A stretch of DNA of 64,000 bases from Mongoliibacter sp. (GTDB lineage: Bacteria > Bacteroidota > Bacteroidia > Cytophagales > Cyclobacteriaceae): contig NZ_REBN01000201.1 of the NCBI RefSeq assembly GCF_007692705.1, forward strand, positions 1 through 64,000, written 5' to 3'. Shown piece after piece: positions 38,389-48,844 of the stretch. The position numbers were made by a program, and so were the translations under genes. How positions within the stretch are numbered: position 1 is the first letter of the stretch; each line of letters starts with the position of its first letter. The notes under the pieces were generated by a model. The model made no database searches. It was not told where the DNA came from and saw only the letters and a program-made list of their open reading frames with translations.

Positions 38389-38396
38389 TATCTTTG
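38389..38396 (+). promoter_or_regulatory. Candidate -7 element for aconitase gene
   Basis: TATCTTTG (TAnnTTTG) about 48 nt upstream of ATG 38444. Confidence 0.4.
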
Positions 38397-38443
38397 CGGT
38401 TTGTTTAGAAATTCTTTTCAACATTTAATAAATTCAATTCCAA

Positions 38444-40702
38444 ATGGCATTTGATATAGAAATGATCAAGGCAGTGTATGCTAAGTTTCCTGAGCGGATA
38501 GCAGCTGCGAGAAAGGCAGTGGGAAGACCACTTACGCTGACCGAAAAAATACTCTACGGACATTTGGCCCAAGGCGAGGCCAATCAGGCTTACGAAAGAG
38601 GTGTTTCTTACGTAGATTTTAATCCTGACAGGGTTGCCATGCAAGACGCTACTGCACAAATGGCCCTTTTACAATTTATGCAAGCTGGCAGAAGCCAAGT
38701 GGCAGTTCCTTCAACTGTGCACTGCGATCACCTTATACAAGCTGAAGTAGGTGCAACTGCAGATTTGAGCAAAGCAAAAGATAAAAACAGAGAGGTTTAT
38801 GACTTCCTTTCATCTGTGTCCAATAAATACGGTATCGGTTTCTGGAAGCCTGGAGCAGGTATCATTCATCAAGTTGTACTGGAAAATTATGCATTTCCGG
38901 GAGGAATGATGATTGGTACAGATTCACATACACCAAATGCCGGTGGATTGGGGATGATAGCTATTGGAGTAGGTGGTGCAGATGCATGTGATGTCATGGC
39001 CGGATTACCTTGGGAACTAAAATTCCCAAAACTGATAGGTGTAAAATTGACGGGTAAATTATCAGGATGGACCGCAGCAAAAGATGTTATCCTTAAAGTT
39101 GCTGGAATCCTTACTGTAAAAGGTGGAACAGGTGCAGTGGTCGAATATTTCGGAGAAGGAGCTAACTCTCTTTCTGCTACGGGAAAAGGAACCATCTGTA
39201 ATATGGGAGCCGAAATAGGGGCGACGACTTCTATTTTTGGATATGACGAAAAATCCGAAGCTTACCTTAGAGGTACTGAAAGAGGAGATATTGCCGATAT
39301 GGCAAATGGTATCAAAGAACACCTTAATGGAGATGCTGAAGTTTATGCTCAGCCTGAAAAATACTTTGATCAGGTAATCGAAATCAATCTATCCGAATTG
39401 GAACCACATATTAACGGTCCATTTACTCCGGATTTGGCTTGGCCTTTGTCTAAATTTGCAGCTGCGGTGAAAGAGAATGGTTGGCCGGCAAAATTGGAAG
39501 TTGGGCTTATAGGTTCCTGTACCAACTCCTCTTACGAAGATATTTCCAGAGCAGCCTCTTTGGCGCAACAGGCAGTCGATAAAAAACTTGTCGCTAAATC
39601 AGAATATACCATTACTCCAGGTTCAGAGCTCGTTAGGTTTACTGTAGACAGAGATGGGTTTTTGGATACTTTTGGAAAAATGGGCGGGGTGGTTTTAGCC
39701 AATGCCTGTGGACCTTGTATTGGTCAATGGGCCAGACATGGTGCTGAAAAGCAAGAGAAGAACTCGATTATTACCTCATTCAACAGGAACTTTGCTAAAA
39801 GAGCTGATGGTAATCCAAATACGCATTCTTTTGTAGCTTCTCCAGAATTGGTGACCGCAATGGCAATTGCCGGCGATTTGACTTTCAACCCTATGACCGA
39901 TACCCTGACTAACGAGGATGGTAAGCAGGTTAAACTGGATGAACCAGCTGGTTTGGAAATGCCTACTAAGGGTTTTGCGGTAGAAGATGCTGGCTACCAG
40001 GCTCCAGCCGAGGATGGATCTAAGGTAGAAGTCATAGTTGATGCTAAATCTGAAAGACTCCAATTGCTTGAGCCATTTTCACCTTGGGAGGGGACAGATT
40101 TGACTGGTTTAAAATTATTGATCAAGGCAAAAGGGAAATGTACCACAGACCATATTTCTATGGCTGGCCCATGGTTGAGATTTAGAGGGCATTTGGATAA
40201 TATTTCTAATAACATGTTGATCGGTGCAGTAAACTCTTACAATGAACAGACCAACCAGGTTAAAAATCAACTTACGGGCGAGTATGCTGAGGTACCTACA
40301 GTTCAAAGACAGTACAAACTTCATGGTGTAGGATCTATAGTAGTCGGTGATGAAAACTATGGAGAAGGTTCTTCGAGAGAGCATGCGGCTATGGAGCCTA
40401 GGTTCCTTGGTGTAAGGGCTATCTTGGTAAAGTCTTTTGCCAGAATCCATGAAACCAATCTTAAGAAACAAGGGATGCTTGCTTTGACTTTTGACAATCC
40501 AGCAGATTATGATCTCGTACAGGAGGATGATAAAATTGATATCGTTGGCTTGACTACTTTTAAGCCAGGATTGCCATTGACAGTGGTTTTAAATCATGCA
40601 GATGGAAGTAAAGATGAGATCAAAGTGAATCATACCTATAATGCAGGTCAGATCGAATGGTTCAAGGCTGGTTCAGCTTTGAATATGATCAAAACAGCTT
40701 AA
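38444..40702 (+). CDS. Aconitate hydratase
   Basis: [77 protein letters not shown]. Confidence 0.97.
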   Translation: MAFDIEMIKAVYAKFPERIAAARKAVGRPLTLTEKILYGHLAQGEANQAYERGVSYVDFNPDRVAMQDATAQMALLQFMQAGRSQVAVPSTVHCDHLIQAEVGATADLSKAKDKNREVYDFLSSVSNKYGIGFWKPGAGIIHQVVLENYAFPGGMMIGTDSHTPNAGGLGMIAIGVGGADACDVMAGLPWELKFPKLIGVKLTGKLSGWTAAKDVILKVAGILTVKGGTGAVVEYFGEGANSLSATGKGTICNMGAEIGATTSIFGYDEKSEAYLRGTERGDIADMANGIKEHLNGDAEVYAQPEKYFDQVIEINLSELEPHINGPFTPDLAWPLSKFAAAVKENGWPAKLEVGLIGSCTNSSYEDISRAASLAQQAVDKKLVAKSEYTITPGSELVRFTVDRDGFLDTFGKMGGVVLANACGPCIGQWARHGAEKQEKNSIITSFNRNFAKRADGNPNTHSFVASPELVTAMAIAGDLTFNPMTDTLTNEDGKQVKLDEPAGLEMPTKGFAVEDAGYQAPAEDGSKVEVIVDAKSERLQLLEPFSPWEGTDLTGLKLLIKAKGKCTTDHISMAGPWLRFRGHLDNISNNMLIGAVNSYNEQTNQVKNQLTGEYAEVPTVQRQYKLHGVGSIVVGDENYGEGSSREHAAMEPRFLGVRAILVKSFARIHETNLKKQGMLALTFDNPADYDLVQEDDKIDIVGLTTFKPGLPLTVVLNHADGSKDEIKVNHTYNAGQIEWFKAGSALNMIKTA

Positions 40703-40730
40703 TTTAGCTAAGAAAAGTATTTTATTTAAA

Positions 40731-40765
40731 AAGTCAGGTGGACCTATCCACTTGACTTTTTTTTT
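40731..40765 (+). terminator. Intrinsic terminator after aconitase
   Basis: AAGTCAGGTGG-ACCTAT-CCACTTGACTT + T-run (one G-T wobble). Confidence 0.75.
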
Positions 40766-40801
40766 AGAAATTAGTTTAACTTTAGCTCCAATTAATCGAA
40801 A

Positions 40802-42046
40802 ATGTTGAACAATATATTTTCTATGGACTATGACAATTTAAGGATATCCTTTTTTTGGATAATTCTATTTTTTTCATTTTCCGCACCGCATACTATTTTT
40901 AGTCAAACGGTGGAGTCTGATGAACGGGCTTTATTGAATGTAGGGGAAAGTGAAGGTATCAGTTTTTCCAAAGACTCACTATTTTTGATGAACCTGAGAT
41001 TCAGGATGCAAAACAGGGCTGGTTTTAATACTTTAGAAGGAGATGCATTTGAGGTAAGCGAATATGAAATGCGCGTTAGGAGGTTGAGGTTGAGATTCGA
41101 CGGGTTTGTCGGTAATCCAAGGTTCCAATACTATATTCAATTGGCTTTTTCAAAAGCAGATCTGGATTTGGAAACAAGTGTAGTGGCACAACCTATTAGA
41201 GATGCCATTTTGTATTACTTTATCAATGAAAATCTTTATGTAGGTTTTGGTCAATCCAAGTTGCCGGGGAATAGACAGCGGGTAATCAGTTCTGGTAACC
41301 TCCAATTTGCGGATAGATCAACAGCCAATGCTATTTTCACCCTAGACAGGGATTTCGGGATTTTTCTATATAAAACAATTCCTTTTAAAAATCAATCTAT
41401 TTTACAGTTAAAAGGCGTAATTTCAACTGGGGATGGAAGGAATGCTTCTGCTATAAATGATGGTTTGGCATACACTGGAAGAGTTGAATTTTTACCATTT
41501 GGAAGGTTTACCAATAGCGGAGACTATTCAGAAGGTGATTTTGAATTCGAACCCAAACCAAAGTTAGCTTTAGGGCTTACTTATTCTGATAATCAAAAAG
41601 CTACTAGAACTGGAGGACAGTTAGGGCAGGAGTTGTTTGATCCCCGAAATATGAATAGCTTTATTGTAGATGGGATATATAAACACCTTGGTTGGGCTGT
41701 AATGGGAGAATACCTACATAGATCGTCTGTTGATCCCGTTACCAGCAATGAACAGGGAGATATCCGGTATGTATTCGTGGGTTGGGGCTTAAACTCCCAA
41801 GTCAGTAAAATGTTGGATCGCAAGAATGAGCTTGCAGTTCGGTATTCAAAAGTGACTCCGAATGTGCAAATCAGCGAATTTCAACAGCGTGTGGACGAAG
41901 CTTTAGTAGGATTTACCCACTATGTCAATGGGCATCGGATCAAAGTTCAGGCGAACCTTGGGTACAAATGGCTTGAGGGATTGGCTAAATTTGAAAATAC
42001 GGGGAATTCGTGGACCGGTATGTTTCAGGTTGAATTTGGAATTTGA
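40802..42046 (+). CDS. OprO/OprP-like porin family outer membrane protein
   Basis: Signal peptide; RVRRLRLRFDGFVGNPRFQYYIQLAFSKADLD, VGFGQSKLPGNRQRVISSGNLQFADRS; C-terminal beta-barrel strand. Confidence 0.82.
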   Translation: MLNNIFSMDYDNLRISFFWIILFFSFSAPHTIFSQTVESDERALLNVGESEGISFSKDSLFLMNLRFRMQNRAGFNTLEGDAFEVSEYEMRVRRLRLRFDGFVGNPRFQYYIQLAFSKADLDLETSVVAQPIRDAILYYFINENLYVGFGQSKLPGNRQRVISSGNLQFADRSTANAIFTLDRDFGIFLYKTIPFKNQSILQLKGVISTGDGRNASAINDGLAYTGRVEFLPFGRFTNSGDYSEGDFEFEPKPKLALGLTYSDNQKATRTGGQLGQELFDPRNMNSFIVDGIYKHLGWAVMGEYLHRSSVDPVTSNEQGDIRYVFVGWGLNSQVSKMLDRKNELAVRYSKVTPNVQISEFQQRVDEALVGFTHYVNGHRIKVQANLGYKWLEGLAKFENTGNSWTGMFQVEFGI

Positions 42047-42183
42047 ATTTGACAAAAAACAAAAATGTTAATTTTAACAGCAAATTATTTGTTATAAAAA
42101 ACAATTTACTGTATGTTTACGCAGTATTAATTTTGAATCACCCTATTCAATTTTCCAAATTGTAAACTTATAAACTGCCTTCA

Positions 42184-45100
42184 ATGAAAGAGAGAGGTAT
42201 TAACAGTACTTTTAAAAAAATCATTTACGAGTCCAGTGAGATGGTTTTTTTGGCGGATGATACTTATCCGTATAATATCTTTTACAGCAATCAGGCATTT
42301 GAAAATCTGATTGGGCAGTTTTTGGATGAAAAAAGCCTTGTTGGTTTAGGTTTGGACATCAACTCCTATATTTTTAATGAAGAGATGATTCTAAACTTTA
42401 TGGGCGTAGAATATACATTTTTTCTAGAACTGCCTCAGGAAAATGCCTCCAATTACTTTTTATTTTATAAGGGAAAAGAAATGAGAGGGCAAGGGCTGCC
42501 TACCAAAAAGGATTCTCAGTATTTTTTTAGAAATACAGTAGACCTGATAGCGATTGGCCAGGAAACATACCTGACTTGGGTAAGTAATTCGATCAAACCG
42601 ATGCTTGGCTATTCTCCTGAAGAAATAATTAATATTGAACTCTGCAGTTATTTTCACCCAGATGATATTGAGCACGTCAGATCACTTACTTTTGATATCA
42701 GGCAAGAAAGAAAAAACAGTCAGTTTACAGCTCGACTATTGACTAAAGGAGGAGATTACAGATGGTTTGAATTCCATGTCCATTTTATTGTAGGCAAGTT
42801 CTATGCAATGGGCAGAGATGTTACGGAATTCAAATCAGAACTTATACAAAGAGAAAATTTAAATGATTTTTATGCTTTATGTGAAGAAGTCACTGACCTT
42901 GGATTTTTTGAGATTTCTACCCAATCAAATACTGTTTCGCTAACAGATTCTCTCAAGCGACTTTTAGCGGTGCAAAATGAGGGAGAATTGACCTTGGAAG
43001 AAATGATCAAAATATTTCAAGACTCTGATAGACCAATATTAAAAGAGGCTCTTTCTGAAATGATGGCTACAGGAAAAGGGATAGAATTGATACTTGAGGT
43101 GCCTGTTGAAGGATCACGATCCAAATGGGTGAAGTTAATAGGCCAAACCAATCAAGAGCAAAATAGGCACACAAGGTTGTTTGGGACTATCCAAGACATT
43201 ACAGCATCTTTTGAGGAACAAAACAAGCTTGATGTCTATCGTGAATTGTTTTATCTCAGCCCTGATCCTATGATTATTTCAGATCTTTCAGGTAAAATCA
43301 TTTACTCCAATCAAGCTGCGAGGAGTAAGTTTGCTCCTGATGGTCAGATTACATTTCCCAATAAAATATCAGGATTTGAGCCCATCTTGGCAGATAAAGA
43401 AATATGGGATTCCCATGTTGAACAGCTGACTTCTTCCGGGAGTAAAGTTTACCAAAGTGCGGTGATCAATTCTTCAGGTAAAGAAATGGAAGCAGAGGTA
43501 AACGCTAAGTTTATACAGATTCAGGGGCAAACATTGGTGGTGTCTATTTTTAGGGATATTACAGGAAGAGAACTACCTATTCAAGCATCTTCTGATCCAT
43601 CTGATTTCCTTCATCACCTTACAGAACATATTCCTGGAGCACTTTATCAATTTGTATTGGACAAAGAAGGAGAGATGAAGTTTTCCTACCTAAGTCCCGG
43701 TATAAAAAATCTATTGGACTTGGGTGAGACAGAATTCACAGAGTTTAATGATGTAGGCAAAGCAATTTCAAAAGTTCACCCGGAGGATATTGCCCAAGTA
43801 CTTACTTCAACTGTAGCTTCAGCGAGGAAGCTTAGCCCTTGGACGTGTAAATTCAGAATTCAGGAACTTGGCACCACTGACTTCAAATGGGTGCAAGGCG
43901 CTGCAAAACCAGAATTACTCGAGAACGGGGATGTTGTTTGGTATGGATACCTCACTGATATCACAGACCAAAAAATGTTTGAAGACAGGCTGCATAATGC
44001 TAGAGAAGAAGCAATGAAAGCCAGCCAAGTAAAATCAGAGTTTCTCTCCATTATAAGTCATGAATTGCGCACTCCTTTAAATGCCATTTCAGGTTCTGTT
44101 TACTCCCTGCTTCAGGATGACCATACACCTGTTCAAAAGTCCGCTTTCAATACCATTAATTTTGCAGTAGAGAATCTAATCACCATGATCAATGATCTCT
44201 TGGATTTCCAAAAAATAGAAGCGGGAAAATTGACTTTGGAAAATAGTCCAATGAGCCTTGGTGCCGTCGTTAAAAGCGTGGTAGATGGGTTACAATTCCA
44301 TGCTAAAGACAGTGGAAACCAACTTCAATTGAAGATTAAGGACGATTTGGATTTGGAAGTCAAAGGCGATAAAGTTAGGATTGCCCAGGTTTTGAATAAT
44401 CTTATTTCAAACGCCTTGAAATTTACAAAGAATGGAAATGTTGATGTCCTTTTGGAGCTTAAGTCACAGTCTGATTCTAAAGTTAAAGTCTATTTCGAAG
44501 TACGGGATAACGGTATCGGAATAGCAGAAGAACATAAGGCTAGGATTTTCAATGAATTTGATCAGATTCAGCATTCTTTTAGCAAAAAATATGGAGGAAC
44601 TGGATTAGGCTTGTCCATAACCAAGAAACTACTGGACTTGATGGAAAGTAAGATCGACTTGCAATCTGAGATTAATGTTGGCTCATCATTCTTCTTCGAA
44701 ATAGAATTTGAAAAAGTATATATTCAGCAGAATGAAGTGCAAGTTAAGCCCACTACAGATATCCCCGTCAGTTCTAATGGTAAGTATACAAGCTCAGATT
44801 CTGATCAGTTAGTAAATAGAGATTCTAAACAAGGTAAAAAAGGCCCCGCATCCCTTTCAGAAGTTAGGTTGCTGATGGTAGAAGACAATGATGTAAATGC
44901 TTTGGTTTTAGGTAAGATCATCAAAAAGTGGGGTATTCAATACGAAAGGGTAAATAATGGCAAATTGGCAGTTGAGGCAATGCAGCAAGGTGAATTTGAT
45001 TGTGTTCTGATGGATATACAAATGCCAGTAATGAATGGCTTTGAAGCAACGGAAAAGATAAAGGAGTTTTCTGCCGTTCCTATTTTGGCTCTATCGGCTG

Positions 45101-45231
45101 CAGACAAAGTGGAAGTTATGGACAAAATTGATCAAGTAGGATTTACCGGTTTTGTAGCAAAGCCGATAGATGCTTCTGAATTACTTAGGAAGATTAAAGA
45201 AGTGCTCAATATTATTTCTCAGAGTGCTTGA
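42184..45231 (+). CDS. Multi-PAS hybrid sensor histidine kinase with C-terminal receiver
   Basis: Several PAS/PAC-like segments, HisKA FLSIISHELRTPLNAISG, HATPase (NLISNALKFT, DNGIGI, GTGLGLSI), REC (MVEDNDVNA, VLMDIQMPVMNG). Confidence 0.95.
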   Translation: MKERGINSTFKKIIYESSEMVFLADDTYPYNIFYSNQAFENLIGQFLDEKSLVGLGLDINSYIFNEEMILNFMGVEYTFFLELPQENASNYFLFYKGKEMRGQGLPTKKDSQYFFRNTVDLIAIGQETYLTWVSNSIKPMLGYSPEEIINIELCSYFHPDDIEHVRSLTFDIRQERKNSQFTARLLTKGGDYRWFEFHVHFIVGKFYAMGRDVTEFKSELIQRENLNDFYALCEEVTDLGFFEISTQSNTVSLTDSLKRLLAVQNEGELTLEEMIKIFQDSDRPILKEALSEMMATGKGIELILEVPVEGSRSKWVKLIGQTNQEQNRHTRLFGTIQDITASFEEQNKLDVYRELFYLSPDPMIISDLSGKIIYSNQAARSKFAPDGQITFPNKISGFEPILADKEIWDSHVEQLTSSGSKVYQSAVINSSGKEMEAEVNAKFIQIQGQTLVVSIFRDITGRELPIQASSDPSDFLHHLTEHIPGALYQFVLDKEGEMKFSYLSPGIKNLLDLGETEFTEFNDVGKAISKVHPEDIAQVLTSTVASARKLSPWTCKFRIQELGTTDFKWVQGAAKPELLENGDVVWYGYLTDITDQKMFEDRLHNAREEAMKASQVKSEFLSIISHELRTPLNAISGSVYSLLQDDHTPVQKSAFNTINFAVENLITMINDLLDFQKIEAGKLTLENSPMSLGAVVKSVVDGLQFHAKDSGNQLQLKIKDDLDLEVKGDKVRIAQVLNNLISNALKFTKNGNVDVLLELKSQSDSKVKVYFEVRDNGIGIAEEHKARIFNEFDQIQHSFSKKYGGTGLGLSITKKLLDLMESKIDLQSEINVGSSFFFEIEFEKVYIQQNEVQVKPTTDIPVSSNGKYTSSDSDQLVNRDSKQGKKGPASLSEVRLLMVEDNDVNALVLGKIIKKWGIQYERVNNGKLAVEAMQQGEFDCVLMDIQMPVMNGFEATEKIKEFSAVPILALSAADKVEVMDKIDQVGFTGFVAKPIDASELLRKIKEVLNIISQSA

Positions 45232-46157
45232 GCTTTATCTAAATAATCTTTTACCAACTCCATTTCGGGATCCTTCTGATAAACCTCTTCAAGGTACCGT
45301 AATGCCAATTCTGGTTGTGATTTCATAACATAGTATATGCCTTTATTCCGAAGAGCAAATAAATTTTTCGGGTTTTGCTTGAGGCTATAATTAATATCTT
45401 CAAGTCCAGCATCCAACTGTTCTGTGTAGAGTTTATACAGGCCTCTATTATTGTAATAATAGGCTTGTCTAGGGTTTAGAGATATGGCTTTGTCTACCCA
45501 ATCCAAAGCTCCGGCGAAATCTCCTTCTTCAAATGAAATCATAGATCTCAGGTTGAAAATATTAGCCTCTGTGGGATTCAGTGTTTCAGCTTCTTTCAAT
45601 ATTTGGGTGGCTTCTTCATATTCCTTAGCATAGAACAATAGAGTTGCCTTGTTGACCAAGAGATCTGGATTGGAAGGATCCAAAGCCAACCCTTTTTCAA
45701 AAGCCCTCAATGCTTCTCCATAATTTTTGAACTGATCTAATACAATCCCATGGAGAAAATGACTTTGCCAGTTTTCCGGAAACTGATCTGTCAATTTCTC
45801 GGCATCTGCCAATGATTTGTAAAACTCTCCATTGTCCAAATAAGCTAAACCTCTCTGAAACAATGCAAGGCTGTCATTTGGAGTATTGCCAATAATATGG
45901 GAAAAGTCTTTGATAGCTTCATCCAGCCTGGAAAGACGTAGGTAAACTATCCCTCTATTGTACCTTGCATCTTTGTAATCGGGGTCTATCTTGAGTGCTT
46001 CGGTGTAAAAATCCAATGCAGATTTTGTATCATTTTCTTTCATTTTTTCATTTCCCTTAAGAAAAAACCTTCCTTTTTTATCTTCTGTATTATCACAGGA
46101 TAAAATCATAAATAAGCTAAAGATTATTAATATAATGGAATGTATGGACGACTTCAT
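45219..46157 (-). CDS. Tetratricopeptide repeat lipoprotein
   Basis: Lipobox (MILSCDNTED) and consecutive TPRs (ALDFYTEALKIDPDYKDARYNRGIVYLRL, ALRAFEKGLALDPSNPDLLVNKATLL). Confidence 0.9.
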   Translation of the reverse strand: MKSSIHSIILIIFSLFMILSCDNTEDKKGRFFLKGNEKMKENDTKSALDFYTEALKIDPDYKDARYNRGIVYLRLSRLDEAIKDFSHIIGNTPNDSLALFQRGLAYLDNGEFYKSLADAEKLTDQFPENWQSHFLHGIVLDQFKNYGEALRAFEKGLALDPSNPDLLVNKATLLFYAKEYEEATQILKEAETLNPTEANIFNLRSMISFEEGDFAGALDWVDKAISLNPRQAYYYNNRGLYKLYTEQLDAGLEDINYSLKQNPKNLFALRNKGIYYVMKSQPELALRYLEEVYQKDPEMELVKDYLDKAQAL

Positions 46158-47230
46158 GTTTTCTTTTTTTCTATTTCTTCTTCTTCTCCGAATAACAACG
46201 CAAAGGGCTTGGTTGATTCATCCAAGGTGAAAATTTCTCTAAGTAAAGCTAAAGTAGGAATGATGACAATCATACCTGCTATCCCCCAGATTGCTGATCC
46301 AACCATCAACCCTAAGAATGTGATAAAAGCATTTAGATTGACATTACTTCCTACAATTTTCGGTGTAAGGAAATTACTTTCTATTAACTGTATGATTTGA
46401 AAGGAGATGACAACCCCAATTGGGTACCAGAGGCTATCCTTTGTCAAAAATGCAAAAATTGTGGGTAGTATGGCCCCTAAGAATGGGCCGAGAAAAGGGA
46501 TAATGTTTAATATTCCTGCAAAAACTCCGAAAAATACAGCGTGCTTGATGCCTAAACCAAACAAGATAGCCGTATTAACTACAGCAAGAATAGCCATTAC
46601 TTTAAATACGCCAATGATGTACTTTTGGACAACCTTTTTCAATTCTTTGATTTCGGCTTTGACCTCCTTTGGATCGTGATTATGAAAAATCATGGCCACA
46701 AATTGAGTAAGATGCGATCTGAACAGCAAGAAAAAGAATATAAACACAGTCAAAAGTAAAAATGTGGTAAGTGAACCTAATGTGCTGAAAATTATGTCTG
46801 CAATACTGCCTGAGTTGGTTTCAAGCAGGTCAATAATAGACTCTTTGTCTATTCCTCTCCCCAAACCGGTTTCAATCTGTAGTTTATCTGAAATAAATGA
46901 TTCGATATCCTCCAGATAATCATTGAGCTTGTCACCGACATTATCTAAATCTCTGGTAAAACTGGCTACCTGAAATCCTATAAATGTCAACAAACCTAGT
47001 ATTCCTATGAGGCCGGTAAGTAAAGCAACAATGGAACTAGATGTTCTGGAGAATTTTTTTGTTTCAAGCCAATCACTTATCGGAGTCAGCAATGCAGAAA
47101 TATACCCAGCGAGCAATAATGGAATTAGTAAATTTCTTCCAACAACCATTATAAATACAATCGCAATTATCAAAAAAAGTATTGCGAGAATTTTAAGATA
47201 ATTTGGCAAAATGAGTTTTTTCTGGTCCAT
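46154..47230 (-). CDS. AI-2E family transporter-like membrane protein (second copy)
   Basis: Multi-TM; NIIPFLGPFLGAILPTIFAFL and ESNFLTPKIVGSNVNLNAFITFLGLMVG; overlaps the TPR gene by 4 bp. Confidence 0.9.
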   Translation of the reverse strand: MDQKKLILPNYLKILAILFLIIAIVFIMVVGRNLLIPLLLAGYISALLTPISDWLETKKFSRTSSSIVALLTGLIGILGLLTFIGFQVASFTRDLDNVGDKLNDYLEDIESFISDKLQIETGLGRGIDKESIIDLLETNSGSIADIIFSTLGSLTTFLLLTVFIFFFLLFRSHLTQFVAMIFHNHDPKEVKAEIKELKKVVQKYIIGVFKVMAILAVVNTAILFGLGIKHAVFFGVFAGILNIIPFLGPFLGAILPTIFAFLTKDSLWYPIGVVISFQIIQLIESNFLTPKIVGSNVNLNAFITFLGLMVGSAIWGIAGMIVIIPTLALLREIFTLDESTKPFALLFGEEEEIEKKKT

Positions 47231-47366
47231 GTTTATAAAAGTTAGCCGATCTCTGAAAATTGAATTTATATATCAAACAGTAAGTTATAAGATTGAAAGC
47301 TAATTAATAAGCATTCAAAAAAAATTGTATGAAATAAATTCTATTTTTGAATCTTAAAGTAAAATT

Positions 47367-48359
47367 GTGGAAAAAGAAAAAGCACACTGGATTAAACTTT
47401 CATTTATCATCAGTATAGTGTTGCTGGGAGTGAAATTTTACTCTTATTACATTACCAATTCTACAGCTATTTTGACAGATGCATTGGAAAGCATAGTCAA
47501 TGTTGTTGCGGCGGCGTTTGCCTCTTTCAGTATTTACTTAAGTTCCAGACCAAGGGATGATAACCACCCTTATGGGCATGGAAAAATTGAATTTTTCAGT
47601 GCAGGTGTGGAGGGAACATTAATCATCCTTGCAGGCGTCTTTATTATCTATCAGGCAGTTTACAATTTCTTTTTCCCAAATGATCTCGAAAATCTTTTTG
47701 AGGGAATTTTATTGGTCACATTTTCAGGTCTTGTCAATGGTGTTTTTGGGTTGTTATTGCAAAAGAAAGGGAAACAACTCAATAGTCTTACTCTAGAGGC
47801 GAGCGGGAAACATTTGCTTACTGATACCATGACGAGTTTATTGTTGGTCTTGGGTGTAGGGGTTATTTATCTAACAGATTATGAATTTTTGGATTCGGTA
47901 ATTGCAGTACTTTTTTCATTTTATATTATTTATTCAGGATATGGTTTGGTAAGAAGATCCGTAGCAGGTTTGATGGATGAAGCGGATCCTGTTGCTGTTA
48001 CTTCCACTGTGGATTTGATCAATATGAATAGAAGATCCAATTGGATAGATATTCATAATATGAGGGTACAACAATATGGGGGGGATAGGCATATAGACCT
48101 TCATTTGACATTGCCGTATTATTTAAGCTTGCAGGAAGTACATGATGAAGTTGAAAAGCTAGAATCTGTTTTGGAAAACCATTGGCCCGGAGTAATGGAA
48201 GTATTTGTCCACTCTGATCCCTGCATTCCTGATAAATGTTGTCACTATTGTCAAATCAAAGATTGTGGAGTACGAAAATATCCGATGAATAAAAAAATAG
48301 AGTGGACGGCAATAAATATGTCAAAAAATCAAAAACACTACCATGAACTGATTGAGTAA
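47367..48359 (+). CDS. Cation diffusion facilitator transporter with Cys-rich C-terminal tail
   Basis: TNSTAILTDALESIVNVVAA, DDNHPYGHGKIEFFSAGVEG, HLLTDTMTSLLLVLGV; GTG start; tail DPCIPDKCCHYCQIKDCGVRK. Confidence 0.92.
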   Translation: MEKEKAHWIKLSFIISIVLLGVKFYSYYITNSTAILTDALESIVNVVAAAFASFSIYLSSRPRDDNHPYGHGKIEFFSAGVEGTLIILAGVFIIYQAVYNFFFPNDLENLFEGILLVTFSGLVNGVFGLLLQKKGKQLNSLTLEASGKHLLTDTMTSLLLVLGVGVIYLTDYEFLDSVIAVLFSFYIIYSGYGLVRRSVAGLMDEADPVAVTSTVDLINMNRRSNWIDIHNMRVQQYGGDRHIDLHLTLPYYLSLQEVHDEVEKLESVLENHWPGVMEVFVHSDPCIPDKCCHYCQIKDCGVRKYPMNKKIEWTAINMSKNQKHYHELIE

Positions 48360-48451
48360 ATTGTTCTTTGGGTATGTGTGTTTTTTCAAAATAATAACGA
48401 CATGAATTGAATTCAAACAGAATAGTTTGTATATTCATCAAAAAAACAGCT

Positions 48452-48538
48452 ATGAACGAGGACAAAAAATTCCGGATTTTACTGGCAGTATCGTCAGTAG
48501 TGTGGTTGATCCTTGTTGGGTTTCTCATTGTGATCTGA
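48452..48538 (+). CDS. Putative 28-aa single-TM small protein
   Basis: MNEDKKFRILLAVSSVVWLILVGFLIVI*: charged N-terminus followed by one hydrophobic helix; terminator hairpin downstream. Confidence 0.4.
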   Translation: MNEDKKFRILLAVSSVVWLILVGFLIVI

Positions 48539-48605
48539 CATGGGTCCCAAGCGAGTGCACATGTTGTTAACAACAGCTAATGCTTTTCAAATGGATTAAG
48601 GTTTT

Positions 48606-48638
48606 AAAAAGGGATATGTAAAAACATATCCTTTTTTC
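48606..48638 (+). terminator. Intrinsic terminator downstream of small ORF
   Basis: AAAAAGGGATATGT-AAAA-ACATATCCTTTTTT. Confidence 0.75.
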
Positions 48639-48844
48639 TTTTAACGGTCATTACAATTGATTATTCTATTTTTATTTAAGAATTGCTTATCTTATTTTTA
48701 AAGTATTAATAAATACAAATTATTTGGCAATGATTTACTAAAATCAGACATGGAAAAATCAAAGAAAAGAATGATAGTTGAGACAGTATATCCCGAACTT
48801 TGGTACTAAAAAGTAATGGCATCTAAAAAACAAAATCTAATTCT

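Noticed and set aside
33658-47230. Two AI-2E-type membrane protein genes as evidence of a quorum-sensing system
   Set aside because: AI-2E family members are widespread with varied transport roles; no luxS or lsr-like genes are visible, so no signalling claim is justified
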